From NCBI GenBank assembly GCA_965216155.1, contig CBDCFD010000006.1, positions 310,001-374,000 on the forward strand: a stretch of 64,000 nt of DNA, written 5' to 3'. The position numbers and the translations under genes are program-made. Below are positions 41,970-51,227 of this stretch, in pieces (within the stretch, counting starts at the first letter, position 1; the number at the start of each line of letters is the position of its first letter). Below the pieces are notes generated by a model. The model did no database searches. It worked only from the letters and a program-made list of their open reading frames with translations, and was not told where the DNA came from. The stretch is from CATOSP01 sp965216155. GTDB taxonomy: Bacteria; Chloroflexota; Dehalococcoidia; Lucifugimonadales; UBA3495.

Positions 41970-42284
41970 TCATATGTCGTATGGGTAGGGTCTGGCCCAG
42001 GGCAGGAGGGCGCGGAGAAGCTGACCGGAGTCGGGGGCTTCGGCCCGGTCGCGGCAGCGGTTCAGGTAACGCATGACCCGGGTGAAGGTGGACAGATGGT
42101 AACCGGCTTTGACGACGCGGAGTACGAAGGGGTGGGGGTCTGGCATTGGCTGCCGGTCGACTTCGGCGCGGCCCCATTCCAGGGCCAGCTCTTCAGACAT
42201 GCGTTGGAGGGCGAGTTGGGCCAGGGGCCGGGCCAGCTTACGCTTGAGGGCGTAGATCCGGGACCTTATTTGGCTGAGTGTCAT
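41970..42284 (-). CDS. Small orphan family protein, intact copy
   Basis: A 104-residue basic protein: MTLSQIRSRIYALKRKLARP, LAQLALQRMSEELALEWG, DRQPMPDPHPFVLRVV, and LLRALLPWARPYPYDI. It is the intact relative of the frameshifted gene at 32436-32782. The N-terminal half is predicted helical or coiled. I recognise no domain. Both copies lie in repeat-rich DNA, which suggests association with mobile sequence. Confidence 0.6.
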   Translation of the reverse strand: MTLSQIRSRIYALKRKLARPLAQLALQRMSEELALEWGRAEVDRQPMPDPHPFVLRVVKAGYHLSTFTRVMRYLNRCRDRAEAPDSGQLLRALLPWARPYPYDI

Positions 42285-42358
42285 TTTTCATGCTCCTGAG
42301 GCTGGGTTTTAAAACTGACTCAAAGTGCGACATTTAGGGGCATCTTGCGGTGGCCGGT

Positions 42359-42485
42359 GGCTAGTGGTTAGTGGTTAGTGGTTAGTGGCGGTGGTTAGTG
42401 GCGGTGGTTAGTGGTTAGTGGTTAGTGGTTAGTGGTTAGTGGTTAGTGGTTAGTGGTTAGTGGTTAGTGGTTAGTGGTTAGTGGC
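42359..42485. repeat. Tandem GTGGTTA heptamer array
   Basis: About 17 copies of the 7-bp unit GTGGTTA, broken twice by GGCGGTGG. It is a minisatellite-like array rather than a CRISPR, as there are no spacers. The unit is also present as an inverted pair before dnaN (17858-17934). It lies about 390 bp from the left end of the helicase island. Confidence 0.85.
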
Positions 42486-42874
42486 CGTGAGGTTACGTCT
42501 GAGGGGGAGGATGCGGGACATTTTCCAATGCGATGGTGGCCATTCTGGCGCTCCTGAACCTGAGATTTGTTGATTTGGTCCCAAGGTGTGCATGTATCCT
42601 CGGCAGTGGATACGGCTTTAGGACGGGACTGATGTTTGGTGATATTTATGGTAGAGAAGGGGCACCGGGGTTGGGAAGGGGCTGATGTCAGTGGGATTGG
42701 GGTGGTGGGTCTTTTAATTGTCGTCTGAACCGTTGATTTTTGTGTTTGGGAGATTCCGCTGATTTTGCCGGTCCTGAAAATCATGGCAACTTTTGGAATC
42801 ACATGAATCACAGTTCAGACAAATTCCCCAAGAACTAAAAGACCTTGGCATGTGCCCTGGGTCTTGAGACGATT

Positions 42875-42995
42875 GCCGTGTGTTAGGATAGGCTGGATTT
42901 TGGATGAGGGGGATAATCGTGGCCGACAAGATACGTCTAGGGATAATCGGCGCTAACATTCATCGCGGCTGGGCCGTCCGGTCCCATCTGCCCGC
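42875..42995 (+). repeat. Left 121-bp direct repeat: duplicated 5' end of the Gfo/Idh gene
   Basis: It matches 49006-49126 with about four mismatches. It carries the promoter region, ribosome-binding site and first about 25 codons of the Gfo/Idh gene. Here the start is GTG, reading VADKIRLGIIGANIHRGWAV, and the frame soon ends at a TGA. Similarity to the Gfo/Idh gene stops at 42995, where the island begins. Confidence 0.85.
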
Positions 42996-43250
42996 GGCGC
43001 CTCCAGGCATTTGAATTTCAGGCCGGGACATTCTCTTGGACGGCGTGGGTTGTATTAGACAAAATGCTGCCGATAAAGCCCGTACACGGTCGTATATAAT
43101 GCCATCGGGAAGGCGCCGATGGCCAAAGCCAGCCTCCTCATAAACGAGTAAGGTTAGCTCTACTATCCCCGGAGCTTTATTTACTTCTTTGGTTGGCAAT
43201 GTACATCATACATCTCGAATGAGAAGGGATTTCGAAGCAAGGAGACCAGG

Positions 43251-46200
43251 ATGCAACCAACCGGACCAGCGTCTTCGCCTACGCAATTTGCCGACGTTGT
43301 GGCCAACTGGCAGCGTCGCCTTTTGCAACTGGACCGGTGGAACAACCTACTGTACTTCCGTCCTGGAAGGACAGCCGTCCACGTCGTTGAGCATACACCC
43401 GACAGCATCATTGAGGCTTTGTCAGCGCCTTCGGCGTCCCGCCACGGCCTGAGTTTCGACTATGAGGCTCCCAAGCCTCGGAGACGCCCCGACAACTTTG
43501 ATTTAGATAATGAAGATGACGAAGAACTCGACCTTGCTATTCCCGGTGACCTGAGCGGGGATTGTCCAACTCTTGAATTGCAACGCCGCTTGAGAAATTT
43601 ACGGCGCCGGGCCAGGGAGTGGGAGGAGGAACAGGGACTATCCGTGTTATTCCTTGCCCTCGGATTTCTCAACTGGGTAGACGAGGATGGTCAAACGGCC
43701 GCTTCTCCTTTGCTGATGCTTCCAGTCAACTTGGAAAGTGAGTCTCCCCGAAGCCCTTTTGTTTTGCATCACGATGACGACGAAGACTTCACGACGAATT
43801 CAACCTTGGCGGTCAAGCTCAATGAGTTCGGTATAAAGCTGCTCGAAGACCCGGAAATTGAAACGGTCGCGCGGTATTTGGACTCGATCAAAGAGTTGGT
43901 ACGGCAGCGCCCGGGATGGAATGTGAACGAGGAGGTCTACCTGGCTATCTTCGCCTACTCCAAGCTCGCCATGTGGCGGGACCTGGAGGACATAAAGAAC
44001 AACGGCGCTGACAACTCAATCGTCAAAACGATGGCTGGCGCCGAATCACCCCACCAAGAGGATGCAACGGGAGACAGGGGTCCGGGAGCGCGGTTGGATG
44101 ACTTGTTGGACGTTCGGGACCAGTTTGCCGTCCTTCCCGCTGACTACAGCCAAGTGCGGGCGATTACGGCGGCGCGGTCCGGCCACAACCTAGTGTTGCA
44201 TGGCCCGCCGGGCACGGGCAAGAGCCAGACCATCGCCAACATCACTGCCACGCTTCTGGCCGAAGGCAAATCCGTGCTGTTTGTCAGCGAAAAAACTGCC
44301 GCGCTTGACGTGGTGAAGAGCCGCCTTGACGAGAGGCGCTTGGGTGTCTTTTGCCTGGACCTTCACAGCGAGCGTGGCAGGAAGGCTAGTGTTTACCAGC
44401 AGCTTCGAGGGTCAGTCGATGACCGGAGAGAGGTCCGATTGCTGGAATTTGCCTACGAGGCACTGGCAGAGCGACGGGACCGGCTCAATCAGGTTGTGCG
44501 GGCGCTCCACCAGGTCCGGCAACCTCTGGGACGAACCGCTTTCCAGGTACATGGCAGTTTTGCCGACGTCCGGGAGGCGCCCGATGTGCCCTTTGCGGTT
44601 AACGACATTGAAACCCTGGACCAGGCGCGCTTAGTGGAGATTCTGGAAGCCGCCGACCGCATCCGGCTGCGGCCCAGGGAATTCACGGAACACCGGACCA
44701 GCCATTGGCGGGTCTTGAAGGGCACCGTTGCTTCTTTGGAGCTGGCAGACAAAATCCGGCGCGATATGCAGACGGTCTCCGCAGCGGTCGAAGCCGTCCG
44801 CGCTGGGACGGCGGAACTGGCGGAGAGTTTGGGCTTCCCTTTGCCGGAAACTCTTGGCGAAGCCGCCCCGCTGCTCAACGTGACCCGGAGCCTGGTCCAA
44901 GCGCCGGGAGTCCCCCGGCGCTGGCTTGGGGAAGGCGTGGTGGAACGGCTTCTGCCAATAGCCGAGCGTGAGTCTTTAACCCAGTCCGAACGGGGCCGCT
45001 TGGTGGAACAACTCGCCCCCTGGTTTGGCGAGCCGATACCGAACTGGGACTTTGCCCATATCAGCCCCCGGCTGGCCGTGTCGCCCGTAGAAGCGGCGCA
45101 GTTGAAAACCCTGCTGGGCGCCCAATGGACCCGCAGCGTCCTATGGCCCAACGGGGCTACATCCGGCGCGCTCCGTCAGATAAGCGATGCCCTCCTCCGG
45201 TTGAAGTCTGTTGCAGCGCAGGTCGCGGATTTCCTACGGTCCGAGTCAACCGGGAAATGGGCCGGCATACAAGACCTGCTTCACGTTGCCCAAGCTGTGG
45301 GACAGACCGGCCCGGTACCGGCAAGCTGGGTCGAGCCTGGGGGAATCGAGGCCGCCGCTGCGGTGGTGGAAATGTCCAGGCAATTGGCGCAGGACCTCGA
45401 CCGGCTGGAGGAGCGAGTCTTCCCGGAATTCGAACCGGAAATATTGGAAGTAGTTGACCGCGATATGCTAACGCGCTACCGGACGGACTACCAGAGCAAA
45501 TTCCGCCGTATCATGCCGGGGTGCTACAGGTCAGACCGAAGGGCAATACGTGCCTTCCACCGCGTCGGCGGAAAATTGACATTCTACCGGGAGCAGCAAC
45601 TCGTTGGCGAAATCGTCGACTTGAAACGTCAGCAGGACGCTTGGCGTGACTTGGAAGCAGAGCTTGTTTCCCGACTGGAAAGCCGGCAAGCGGGCCGAAA
45701 CACAAACTGGGAAGCCGCACACCGGGACATAGGCGCGGTAAGGGAACTTCTTAACGGTCCGGCAGGCAACGCGGAGCACGCAAGACAGCTTCTGACCTCG
45801 CAAGATGACGTCCGCCGCAGCCTGGAGTTGGCCGAGGCGCTGGCGCAAGCATTAGCGGAAGTCAAGGGCCTGGTTGACACCCACCTGTCAGCCGATTTAG
45901 CTCAACAGGTCCGGGAAGGTATCCTCTTACCGGCGCTTGAAGGGTCGGCGCGGCAGGCCGCCGAGACTGCCCGGCGAATCGAGGGGGCGACCCACGCTCC
46001 ACTGGCCTCTGCCTGCCGGGAGATACCGGACCTGTCGGCGTTGCAGGGACTTATGAGCGTCGGCGTCCGGCTCAGGGAGTTGGAACAGGAGCAATCGGAG
46101 GCGGAAGCTGCGCTCCGGTCACGCTTTGGAAGGCGCTACGCCGGATTTGACACGGACTGGCATGAAATTCGGAATTGCCTGGCTTGGACCAGCCAATTGC

Positions 46201-48944
46201 TGGTCCAAGCGCCGCCCGATGAAGTTACGCCGACCCTCGCCGCTCATGCAGAGAACCCTCGGGAGCCGTCCTTCTACGAAAGCGAGGTATCCTCCATCGA
46301 GCGTGTTCTCCAACAGACTCGAGCTCAACTGGACTCCCTGTTGGACGATTATGACCTTCAGTACACTCCATTTGATTCGTCGGTTGCGTCATGGGAGCAG
46401 GCCAAGTTCCATCAAATCATAGAATGGGCCGGGGAACTTTCCAGGGACGCCGATTCTGCCGGAGACTGGCTGACCTACAAGGCCGCAGTCGCGGACTTGG
46501 ACCGATTGGCCGGCCCCTCAACTACCGGCAGCATCCGGGACCAAATTGACAACGTCGCCATTGTCCCCCGTATCGTCCAACGCCGCATCTGGACCGCCTG
46601 GCTTGACTGGTTATACTTCCAGGAACCGCTGCTTGGCAGATTCGCCGCCCCTGAGCAGGAAGACTTGATTGCCAGGTTCAAAGAACTGGATGTTCAGTTG
46701 GCGGACGCGGCCCAAGATGAAGTCCGGAGGAGGGTTTTCGAGAAGTACCCCAACTTTTCGGTAGCTAACAACGGGGCCAGCGAACCGGGCATCCTGCGCG
46801 GCGAACTGTCTAAACGACGACGGCAGTGGCCGGTGCGAAGGCTATTCGAAAGAGTCCCCCGGGTTATTCAGACCTTGAAGCCTTGCATCCTGGTGAGTCC
46901 CCTGGCCGTCAGCCAATACCTTCCACTGGCGCTCGACTTTGACGTGGTAATCTTCGACGAGCCTTCCCAGGTTTTCCCGGAAGATGCCATTTCCGCCATT
47001 CTTCGCGGCAGGCAACTGGTCCTGGCAGGCGACCAGAAGCAGCTTCCGCCCAGCAACTTCTTCCGAAGTTCGGCCAGCGATGAAGAATACGACGACGACG
47101 ACGACGAGGCCGACGACGGATTGGGAAACCAGTTGGCCGGACGCGAGAGCATCCTGGATACGGCGGTGGGACTGGTTGGCCGCACTTTCACCGAGGAACA
47201 CTTGAACGTCCATTACCGAAGCCGGGACGAGGGCCTGATACGTTTCTCCAATCACTACTTCTACGACGACCGGCTTATAACCTTTCCTTCACCCGACATT
47301 GGCGACTCCTGGAACGGGGTGCATGACGTTTATGTACCCGAAGGGAGGTATGACGCCGGGGCTACCCGCACCAACCGGGTTGAGGCGGACCGCGTGGTAG
47401 ACTTGGTGTTCCGGCACTTTCGGACTCGGCCGGAAGGCGAGAGCCTGGGCGTGGTGGCCTTATCCCGGGCGCAAGCCGACCTGATTGAGCAGCTAATCGA
47501 GGAACGGAGAATCCGGGAGCGCGACGTAGAGGGAAGATTCAGCGAGATGCCCGACGAGCCCTTTTCCGTCAAGAACCTAGAGAACGTTCAAGGGGATGAG
47601 CGTGACCACATAATCATCAGCGTCGGCTACGGCCCTACCGTGGCTTCGGGCGCCGTGCCAAACCGTTTTGGCCCGATCAATTCAGCGGGAGGCGAGCGCC
47701 GCCTTAACGTCGTGGTAAGCCGGGCGAAACAACGGATTGACCTGGTGCATTCGCTCCGGGCCACCGACATAAATTCGGAACAGGCCGGGGCTAGGCTGCT
47801 CCGTCGTTACCTGGAATATGCTGCCGTCCCCCGGCAAACCATTGAGGCCCAGGCCATCTCAGACCCCGCAGCGGAAACTGAGTCGCCCTTTGAGGAAGCC
47901 GTTGAGCAGGCCCTAATCGCCAGGGAGCATCGTGTTGCCAGGCAGATAGGCGTATCCGTCTACCGGATCGACTTGGCTATCCTCTCCGAGGACGGGGATG
48001 CTTTCGACCTTGGCATAGAATGTGACGGCTGGCGATACCACAGCGTCCCCGCCGCCCGCGACCGGGACTGGCTCCGGCAGCAGGTCCTGGAAGGACTGGG
48101 ATGGCGAATCCACCGGGTCTGGTCAGCGGCGTGGGTACGCAACCCGGAGGCGGAGTTGGCCCGAATTGAGGAGGCGCTGAAAAGCTCCCGGTCGCAATCA
48201 AGGCTTGGTACAGGTTTACGTGAATCCAAGGCATATTCCACGAAAACTCCGGAGACGCAAGAATTCGACCACGAAACCGTTAGCGTGGTTCCAGAGGTGG
48301 CAGAAGTCACCCTCGTCGATTACAAAATAGCTCCATTGGCAAGACGCTACCGGGAAGACCTGCTGTTCGAGAAAGAAGGGACCCTTGTAAGCCTTGTCGA
48401 AATAATCGCCAGGGATGAGGGGCCGGTCCACCAGGACATAGTTATGGAGCGCATTCGTGGGTGTTATGGCATCAGCCGTTTGGGCAAAGTCACCAGAGAA
48501 AAAATAGAGCGGGGAATTCAACTTGCCCGGAGCAGCGGCGCAGTGCAGGGAGACGGGAGTTTCGTTTGGCATGATGACGGACAGCTATCCCGGCAGCCGC
48601 GCCGTCTGGAGGACCGCAAGATTGAACACGTTCACCTCTCTGAACTGCAATCGTTGATACTGGCTATGGCTAGAGCCTTGTTCGGGACCACGCGCAACGG
48701 TTTGATTACTGAAGTGGCCAGACATCTCGGATTCAGACGGAACGGCTCGCTTATCAGCGAGGCCATTGATACCAACGTACAACAACTTATTGAAAACGGC
48801 CAACTCGTGGAGGAATTTCCCAGACATCTCGGATTCAGACGGAACGGCTCGCTTATCAGCGAGGCCATTGATACCAACGTACAACAACTTATTGAAAACG
48901 GCCAACTCGTGGAGGAATTTAACATGGTCCGGCTCACTGGTTAG
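43251..48944 (+). CDS. DUF4011-SF1 helicase-Vsr/DUF559-like nuclease-DUF3320 defence-type protein
   Basis: A 1897-residue protein. ATG at 43251 has AAGGAG six bases upstream. Residues about 20-250 are DUF4011-like (LDRWNNLLYFRPGRTAV, WEEEQGLSVLFLALGFLNW). The SF1 helicase has Walker A GPPGTGKSQTIAN near residue 318, Walker B VVIFDEPSQVFPEDA near 1236, LAGDQKQLPPSNFF, ENVQGDERDHIIISVGYG and RLNVVVSRAKQRIDLVHS. A long coiled-coil-rich insert (about 400-1150) separates the two motor halves. A Vsr/DUF559-type nuclease follows (YRIDLAILSEDGDAFDLGIE, then CDGWRYHS and LGWRIHRVWSAAW, about 1545-1645), then DUF3320 (about 1695-1890). Proteins of this layout occur in defence islands and were tested as the hhe anti-phage system. 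It is alone, so it is probably a one-gene system. Confidence 0.88.
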   Translation: MQPTGPASSPTQFADVVANWQRRLLQLDRWNNLLYFRPGRTAVHVVEHTPDSIIEALSAPSASRHGLSFDYEAPKPRRRPDNFDLDNEDDEELDLAIPGDLSGDCPTLELQRRLRNLRRRAREWEEEQGLSVLFLALGFLNWVDEDGQTAASPLLMLPVNLESESPRSPFVLHHDDDEDFTTNSTLAVKLNEFGIKLLEDPEIETVARYLDSIKELVRQRPGWNVNEEVYLAIFAYSKLAMWRDLEDIKNNGADNSIVKTMAGAESPHQEDATGDRGPGARLDDLLDVRDQFAVLPADYSQVRAITAARSGHNLVLHGPPGTGKSQTIANITATLLAEGKSVLFVSEKTAALDVVKSRLDERRLGVFCLDLHSERGRKASVYQQLRGSVDDRREVRLLEFAYEALAERRDRLNQVVRALHQVRQPLGRTAFQVHGSFADVREAPDVPFAVNDIETLDQARLVEILEAADRIRLRPREFTEHRTSHWRVLKGTVASLELADKIRRDMQTVSAAVEAVRAGTAELAESLGFPLPETLGEAAPLLNVTRSLVQAPGVPRRWLGEGVVERLLPIAERESLTQSERGRLVEQLAPWFGEPIPNWDFAHISPRLAVSPVEAAQLKTLLGAQWTRSVLWPNGATSGALRQISDALLRLKSVAAQVADFLRSESTGKWAGIQDLLHVAQAVGQTGPVPASWVEPGGIEAAAAVVEMSRQLAQDLDRLEERVFPEFEPEILEVVDRDMLTRYRTDYQSKFRRIMPGCYRSDRRAIRAFHRVGGKLTFYREQQLVGEIVDLKRQQDAWRDLEAELVSRLESRQAGRNTNWEAAHRDIGAVRELLNGPAGNAEHARQLLTSQDDVRRSLELAEALAQALAEVKGLVDTHLSADLAQQVREGILLPALEGSARQAAETARRIEGATHAPLASACREIPDLSALQGLMSVGVRLRELEQEQSEAEAALRSRFGRRYAGFDTDWHEIRNCLAWTSQLLVQAPPDEVTPTLAAHAENPREPSFYESEVSSIERVLQQTRAQLDSLLDDYDLQYTPFDSSVASWEQAKFHQIIEWAGELSRDADSAGDWLTYKAAVADLDRLAGPSTTGSIRDQIDNVAIVPRIVQRRIWTAWLDWLYFQEPLLGRFAAPEQEDLIARFKELDVQLADAAQDEVRRRVFEKYPNFSVANNGASEPGILRGELSKRRRQWPVRRLFERVPRVIQTLKPCILVSPLAVSQYLPLALDFDVVIFDEPSQVFPEDAISAILRGRQLVLAGDQKQLPPSNFFRSSASDEEYDDDDDEADDGLGNQLAGRESILDTAVGLVGRTFTEEHLNVHYRSRDEGLIRFSNHYFYDDRLITFPSPDIGDSWNGVHDVYVPEGRYDAGATRTNRVEADRVVDLVFRHFRTRPEGESLGVVALSRAQADLIEQLIEERRIRERDVEGRFSEMPDEPFSVKNLENVQGDERDHIIISVGYGPTVASGAVPNRFGPINSAGGERRLNVVVSRAKQRIDLVHSLRATDINSEQAGARLLRRYLEYAAVPRQTIEAQAISDPAAETESPFEEAVEQALIAREHRVARQIGVSVYRIDLAILSEDGDAFDLGIECDGWRYHSVPAARDRDWLRQQVLEGLGWRIHRVWSAAWVRNPEAELARIEEALKSSRSQSRLGTGLRESKAYSTKTPETQEFDHETVSVVPEVAEVTLVDYKIAPLARRYREDLLFEKEGTLVSLVEIIARDEGPVHQDIVMERIRGCYGISRLGKVTREKIERGIQLARSSGAVQGDGSFVWHDDGQLSRQPRRLEDRKIEHVHLSELQSLILAMARALFGTTRNGLITEVARHLGFRRNGSLISEAIDTNVQQLIENGQLVEEFPRHLGFRRNGSLISEAIDTNVQQLIENGQLVEEFNMVRLTG
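48718..48920 (+). repeat. Exact tandem duplication in the helicase gene 3' end
   Basis: Two identical 101-bp units, 48718-48818 and 48820-48920, with a period of 102 bp (34 codons). They double the C-terminal DUF3320 segment RHLGFRRNGSLISEAIDTNV onward, in frame. The perfect identity means that the event is very recent. Confidence 0.9.
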
Positions 48945-49005
48945 CCCCCAATTTCTCCCTCAAAAGAGATTCCCAGAGACAACCCAAAGTCCCTGAGAGC
49001 AAGCC

Positions 49006-49126
49006 GCCGTGTGTTAGGATAGGCTGGATTTTGGATGAAGGGGATAATCATGGCCGACAAGATACGTCTAGGGATAATCGGCGCTAACATTCACCGGGGC
49101 TGGGCCGTCCGGTCCCATCTGCCCGC
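49006..49126 (+). repeat. Right 121-bp direct repeat (5' end of the intact Gfo/Idh gene)
   Basis: The second copy of the sequence at 42875-42995. It contains TTAGGATAGGCT (49014-49025), which equals the first 12 bases of the inner end of the IS at 59988-60920; the left copy has it at 42883-42894. Confidence 0.85.
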
Positions 49127-50144
49127 TATAGTGGCCAGCCCGGAGTTTGAACTTACCGCGGTTTGCACCACACGCATGGAGAGCGCGGAGGAGTCCCGCC
49201 AGAAATTCGGCGCCAGGCTCGCTTTCGATGATTACCAGAAAATGCTGGAGCACCCGGACATTGACGCCGTAGCAGTGAGCCTTCGCGTGCCTGCCCACTA
49301 CGAGCCGACCATGGCGGCTCTCAATGCTGGGAAGCATGTCTATACCGAGTGGCCCCTGGGCCGGACCACGGCCGAGGCCGAGGAGATGGCGGACCTGGCC
49401 CGGGAAAAGGGCGTCCGCAACATGGTGGGGCTTCAGTCCCGCGCCAACCCAGTGCTGCTGTACGCCAAGGACCTGGTGGCGTCGGGCTACGTGGGCGAGG
49501 TCATGTCTTGCCACGTTAGCCGCATCGGGGGCGGGGTGTTGGAACGCCAGTCGGACCGGACGTGGCAAAGGGACAAGGAACTGGGGGCGAACACGTTGAC
49601 CATTTCCTGCGGTCACACCATCGACGCGCTGCGGCTTGTGGTTGGGGACTTCAGCCAGGTGTCCGCAGTGGTGAGCACTCAAGCGCCGCAGTGGTTCGAG
49701 GTGGACACCAATCAAATGGTGGACGTGACGTCACCGGACAACATCCTGGTCAGCGGCAAGCTGGCCTCCGGCGGGGTGGCCTCGGTCCACATCGCCAGCA
49801 ACCCCTTTGCCGGGAGCGGCTACCGCATGGAGATTTACGGCCATGAGGGGACTCTGATTGCGTCGTCGGACGAGTCGCCCAACCACGACGGGGTCCGGCT
49901 GCAGGGAGCGCAAGGGGCGGACCAGCTTGAAGACCTCCGGGTCCCGCCCCAGTACACTTACGTTCTGGAAGGGATGCCCCGAGGCGCGGCCTACAACGTG
50001 GGCCAAATGTATTATCAGTTTGGCCGGGGGATCCGGGAAGGGGACGGATGCCAGCCGGACTTCGACGAGGCGGTCCGGTTGCACCGCTTTATAGACAACA
50101 TTCAGGAGGCTTCGGACCAGGGCCGCGAAGCCACCGTCAGGTAA
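49050..50144 (+). CDS. Gfo/Idh/MocA-family oxidoreductase
   Basis: A 364-residue protein. ATG at 49050 has AAGGGG upstream. The dinucleotide-binding start is IRLGIIGANIHRGWAVRSHL, followed by ELTAVCTTRMESAEESRQKF. The usual catalytic EKP is EWPLGRTTAEAEEM. The C-terminal sheet domain has SCGHTIDALRLVVGDFSQV, with the His in the substrate position. It oxidises a sugar, inositol or similar polyol with NAD(P). It is the host gene of the island to its left and still has its own promoter region. Confidence 0.9.
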   Translation: MADKIRLGIIGANIHRGWAVRSHLPAIVASPEFELTAVCTTRMESAEESRQKFGARLAFDDYQKMLEHPDIDAVAVSLRVPAHYEPTMAALNAGKHVYTEWPLGRTTAEAEEMADLAREKGVRNMVGLQSRANPVLLYAKDLVASGYVGEVMSCHVSRIGGGVLERQSDRTWQRDKELGANTLTISCGHTIDALRLVVGDFSQVSAVVSTQAPQWFEVDTNQMVDVTSPDNILVSGKLASGGVASVHIASNPFAGSGYRMEIYGHEGTLIASSDESPNHDGVRLQGAQGADQLEDLRVPPQYTYVLEGMPRGAAYNVGQMYYQFGRGIREGDGCQPDFDEAVRLHRFIDNIQEASDQGREATVR

Positions 50145-50160
50145 CCGCGGTTACTTTCGC

Positions 50161-50679
50161 CTAGCGCCCCGTCCATTCGAACCCCAGGTTGGCGTAACGC
50201 ACGAAAACGGTGCCAAACGGCGCTGCCAGCGGGCCGTTGACGGCCAGTATGGCTATCGTGTGTTGAGCGCCGGGCGTGGCGTCACCGCTGACCAGGACGC
50301 GTTGGGGCACATTGAATCCTTGGACGGTTCCCCTGTCCCGGTTACATTCGCCGTCGATCCAGATTTCACCGTAATCGTCGACGCAGGTCTCAAATTGGAC
50401 GCGCATACCGTTGGTGGGCCGGTCTCCTACCGTCTCCGGGATGGTGATAGTGGTGCGGTACCACGCGAAGGTAAACCCACTTGAGATACCCGCGGGCAGA
50501 TCGTGGCACACGTCCCATCCGGAGTCGTCGTAGCCGGGCAGCCGCGCCGGGCTGCCTTCTCCGTTGGCGATCAGCCCTTCGTTGGCCTCTCCGGGGACGA
50601 AGCCGATAGAGTATTTCCACGTGGCGCCCACCGCGGCTTGACCAGCGGGCTCCGCTATGTTGATTGTCGCTCTTGGCAT
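50161..50679 (-). CDS. Galactose-binding-like (glycoside hydrolase 2 N-domain-like) protein
   Basis: A 172-residue protein that looks like one jelly-roll domain: GYDDSGWDVCHDLPAGISSG, FTFAWYRTTITIPETVG, then FETCVDDYGEIWIDGEC and HTIAILAVNGPLAAPFGTVF. This is the pattern of the sugar-binding N-domain of family 2 glycosidases, here without a catalytic domain. There is no signal peptide. A role in carbohydrate binding is inferred. It converges with the Gfo/Idh gene, 16 bp away. Confidence 0.65.
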   Translation of the reverse strand: MPRATINIAEPAGQAAVGATWKYSIGFVPGEANEGLIANGEGSPARLPGYDDSGWDVCHDLPAGISSGFTFAWYRTTITIPETVGDRPTNGMRVQFETCVDDYGEIWIDGECNRDRGTVQGFNVPQRVLVSGDATPGAQHTIAILAVNGPLAAPFGTVFVRYANLGFEWTGR

Positions 50680-51227
50680 GGCTTTTCCTGCCTTACGTGT
50701 CGATTTCCAATTCTGCTTTGAGTTGCTCCATGGGTACCAGCCGGTTTTCCTGGATCATTGGCTAACTGCTCTGCCCGACGCGATAGCGGAAATTGTATCC
50801 TCCGGTCAGAGGCGCCCCGGAGCATCTCCGCTGCGCCGGATGTTCACAGGACTCGATAAGCCATCCACCTCGTTCCTAACTCACGTGATTGTATCTTACA
50901 CTATGATGCGCGGACGTAGTTGGTGGCGATAGCGGAATTGGGTCCTTGAAGCTCCAGGGCCTTTTCTATTGTTCCGGCGAGAGCGTGATGTAGACTCCAC
51001 CATCATACTAGAGAAAGCGGGGACCCAGAAATCCCACGCATCAGCGGACGTAATGACCCGGAGATTTTCCGGGTCCCGGCTCAAAGCCTGCCCCGTACTG
51101 GATACGGGGGCCGGAACGACGGGGTGAGGTCTGGGCGAGAATGAAAAGCCCCTGTTTGAAACTCGTCACCCTATCCCCGCGCTCCTCGAATTGTGATTTA
51201 ATAGGCCCCACAAGTGAGGTGGTTGAT
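50680..51227. other. Intergenic region without a recognised gene
   Basis: About 550 bp. It holds a perfect 8-bp hairpin, GACCCGGA/TCCGGGTC at 51055-51075, without a T-run, and a short direct repeat GCGATAGCGGAA near 50780 and 50926. No coding signal was found. Confidence 0.4.

Larger units (their letters stand above)
42996..49005. mobile_element. 6-kb island carrying a giant helicase-nuclease gene
   Basis: DNA between the two 121-bp repeats. It contains one 5.7-kb gene and about 250 bp of leader with no other gene. The left copy of the repeat is a dead fragment, whereas the right copy continues into a full gene. So the island arrived with, or created, a second copy of the gene's 5' end and left the host gene working. 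No integrase or transposase was found inside. Confidence 0.65.

Noticed and set aside
41692..42177. 161-residue gene on the minus strand overlapping the small orphan gene
   Set aside because: Arg/Pro-rich composition of a shadow frame; the other frame has the conserved small-family protein.
42359..42485. CRISPR array
   Set aside because: The repeats are a contiguous 7-bp tandem with no spacers and no cas genes.
42464..42959. Genes between the heptamer array and the helicase island
   Set aside because: Low-complexity frames built partly from the GTGGTTA array, with no ribosome-binding sites or family matches.
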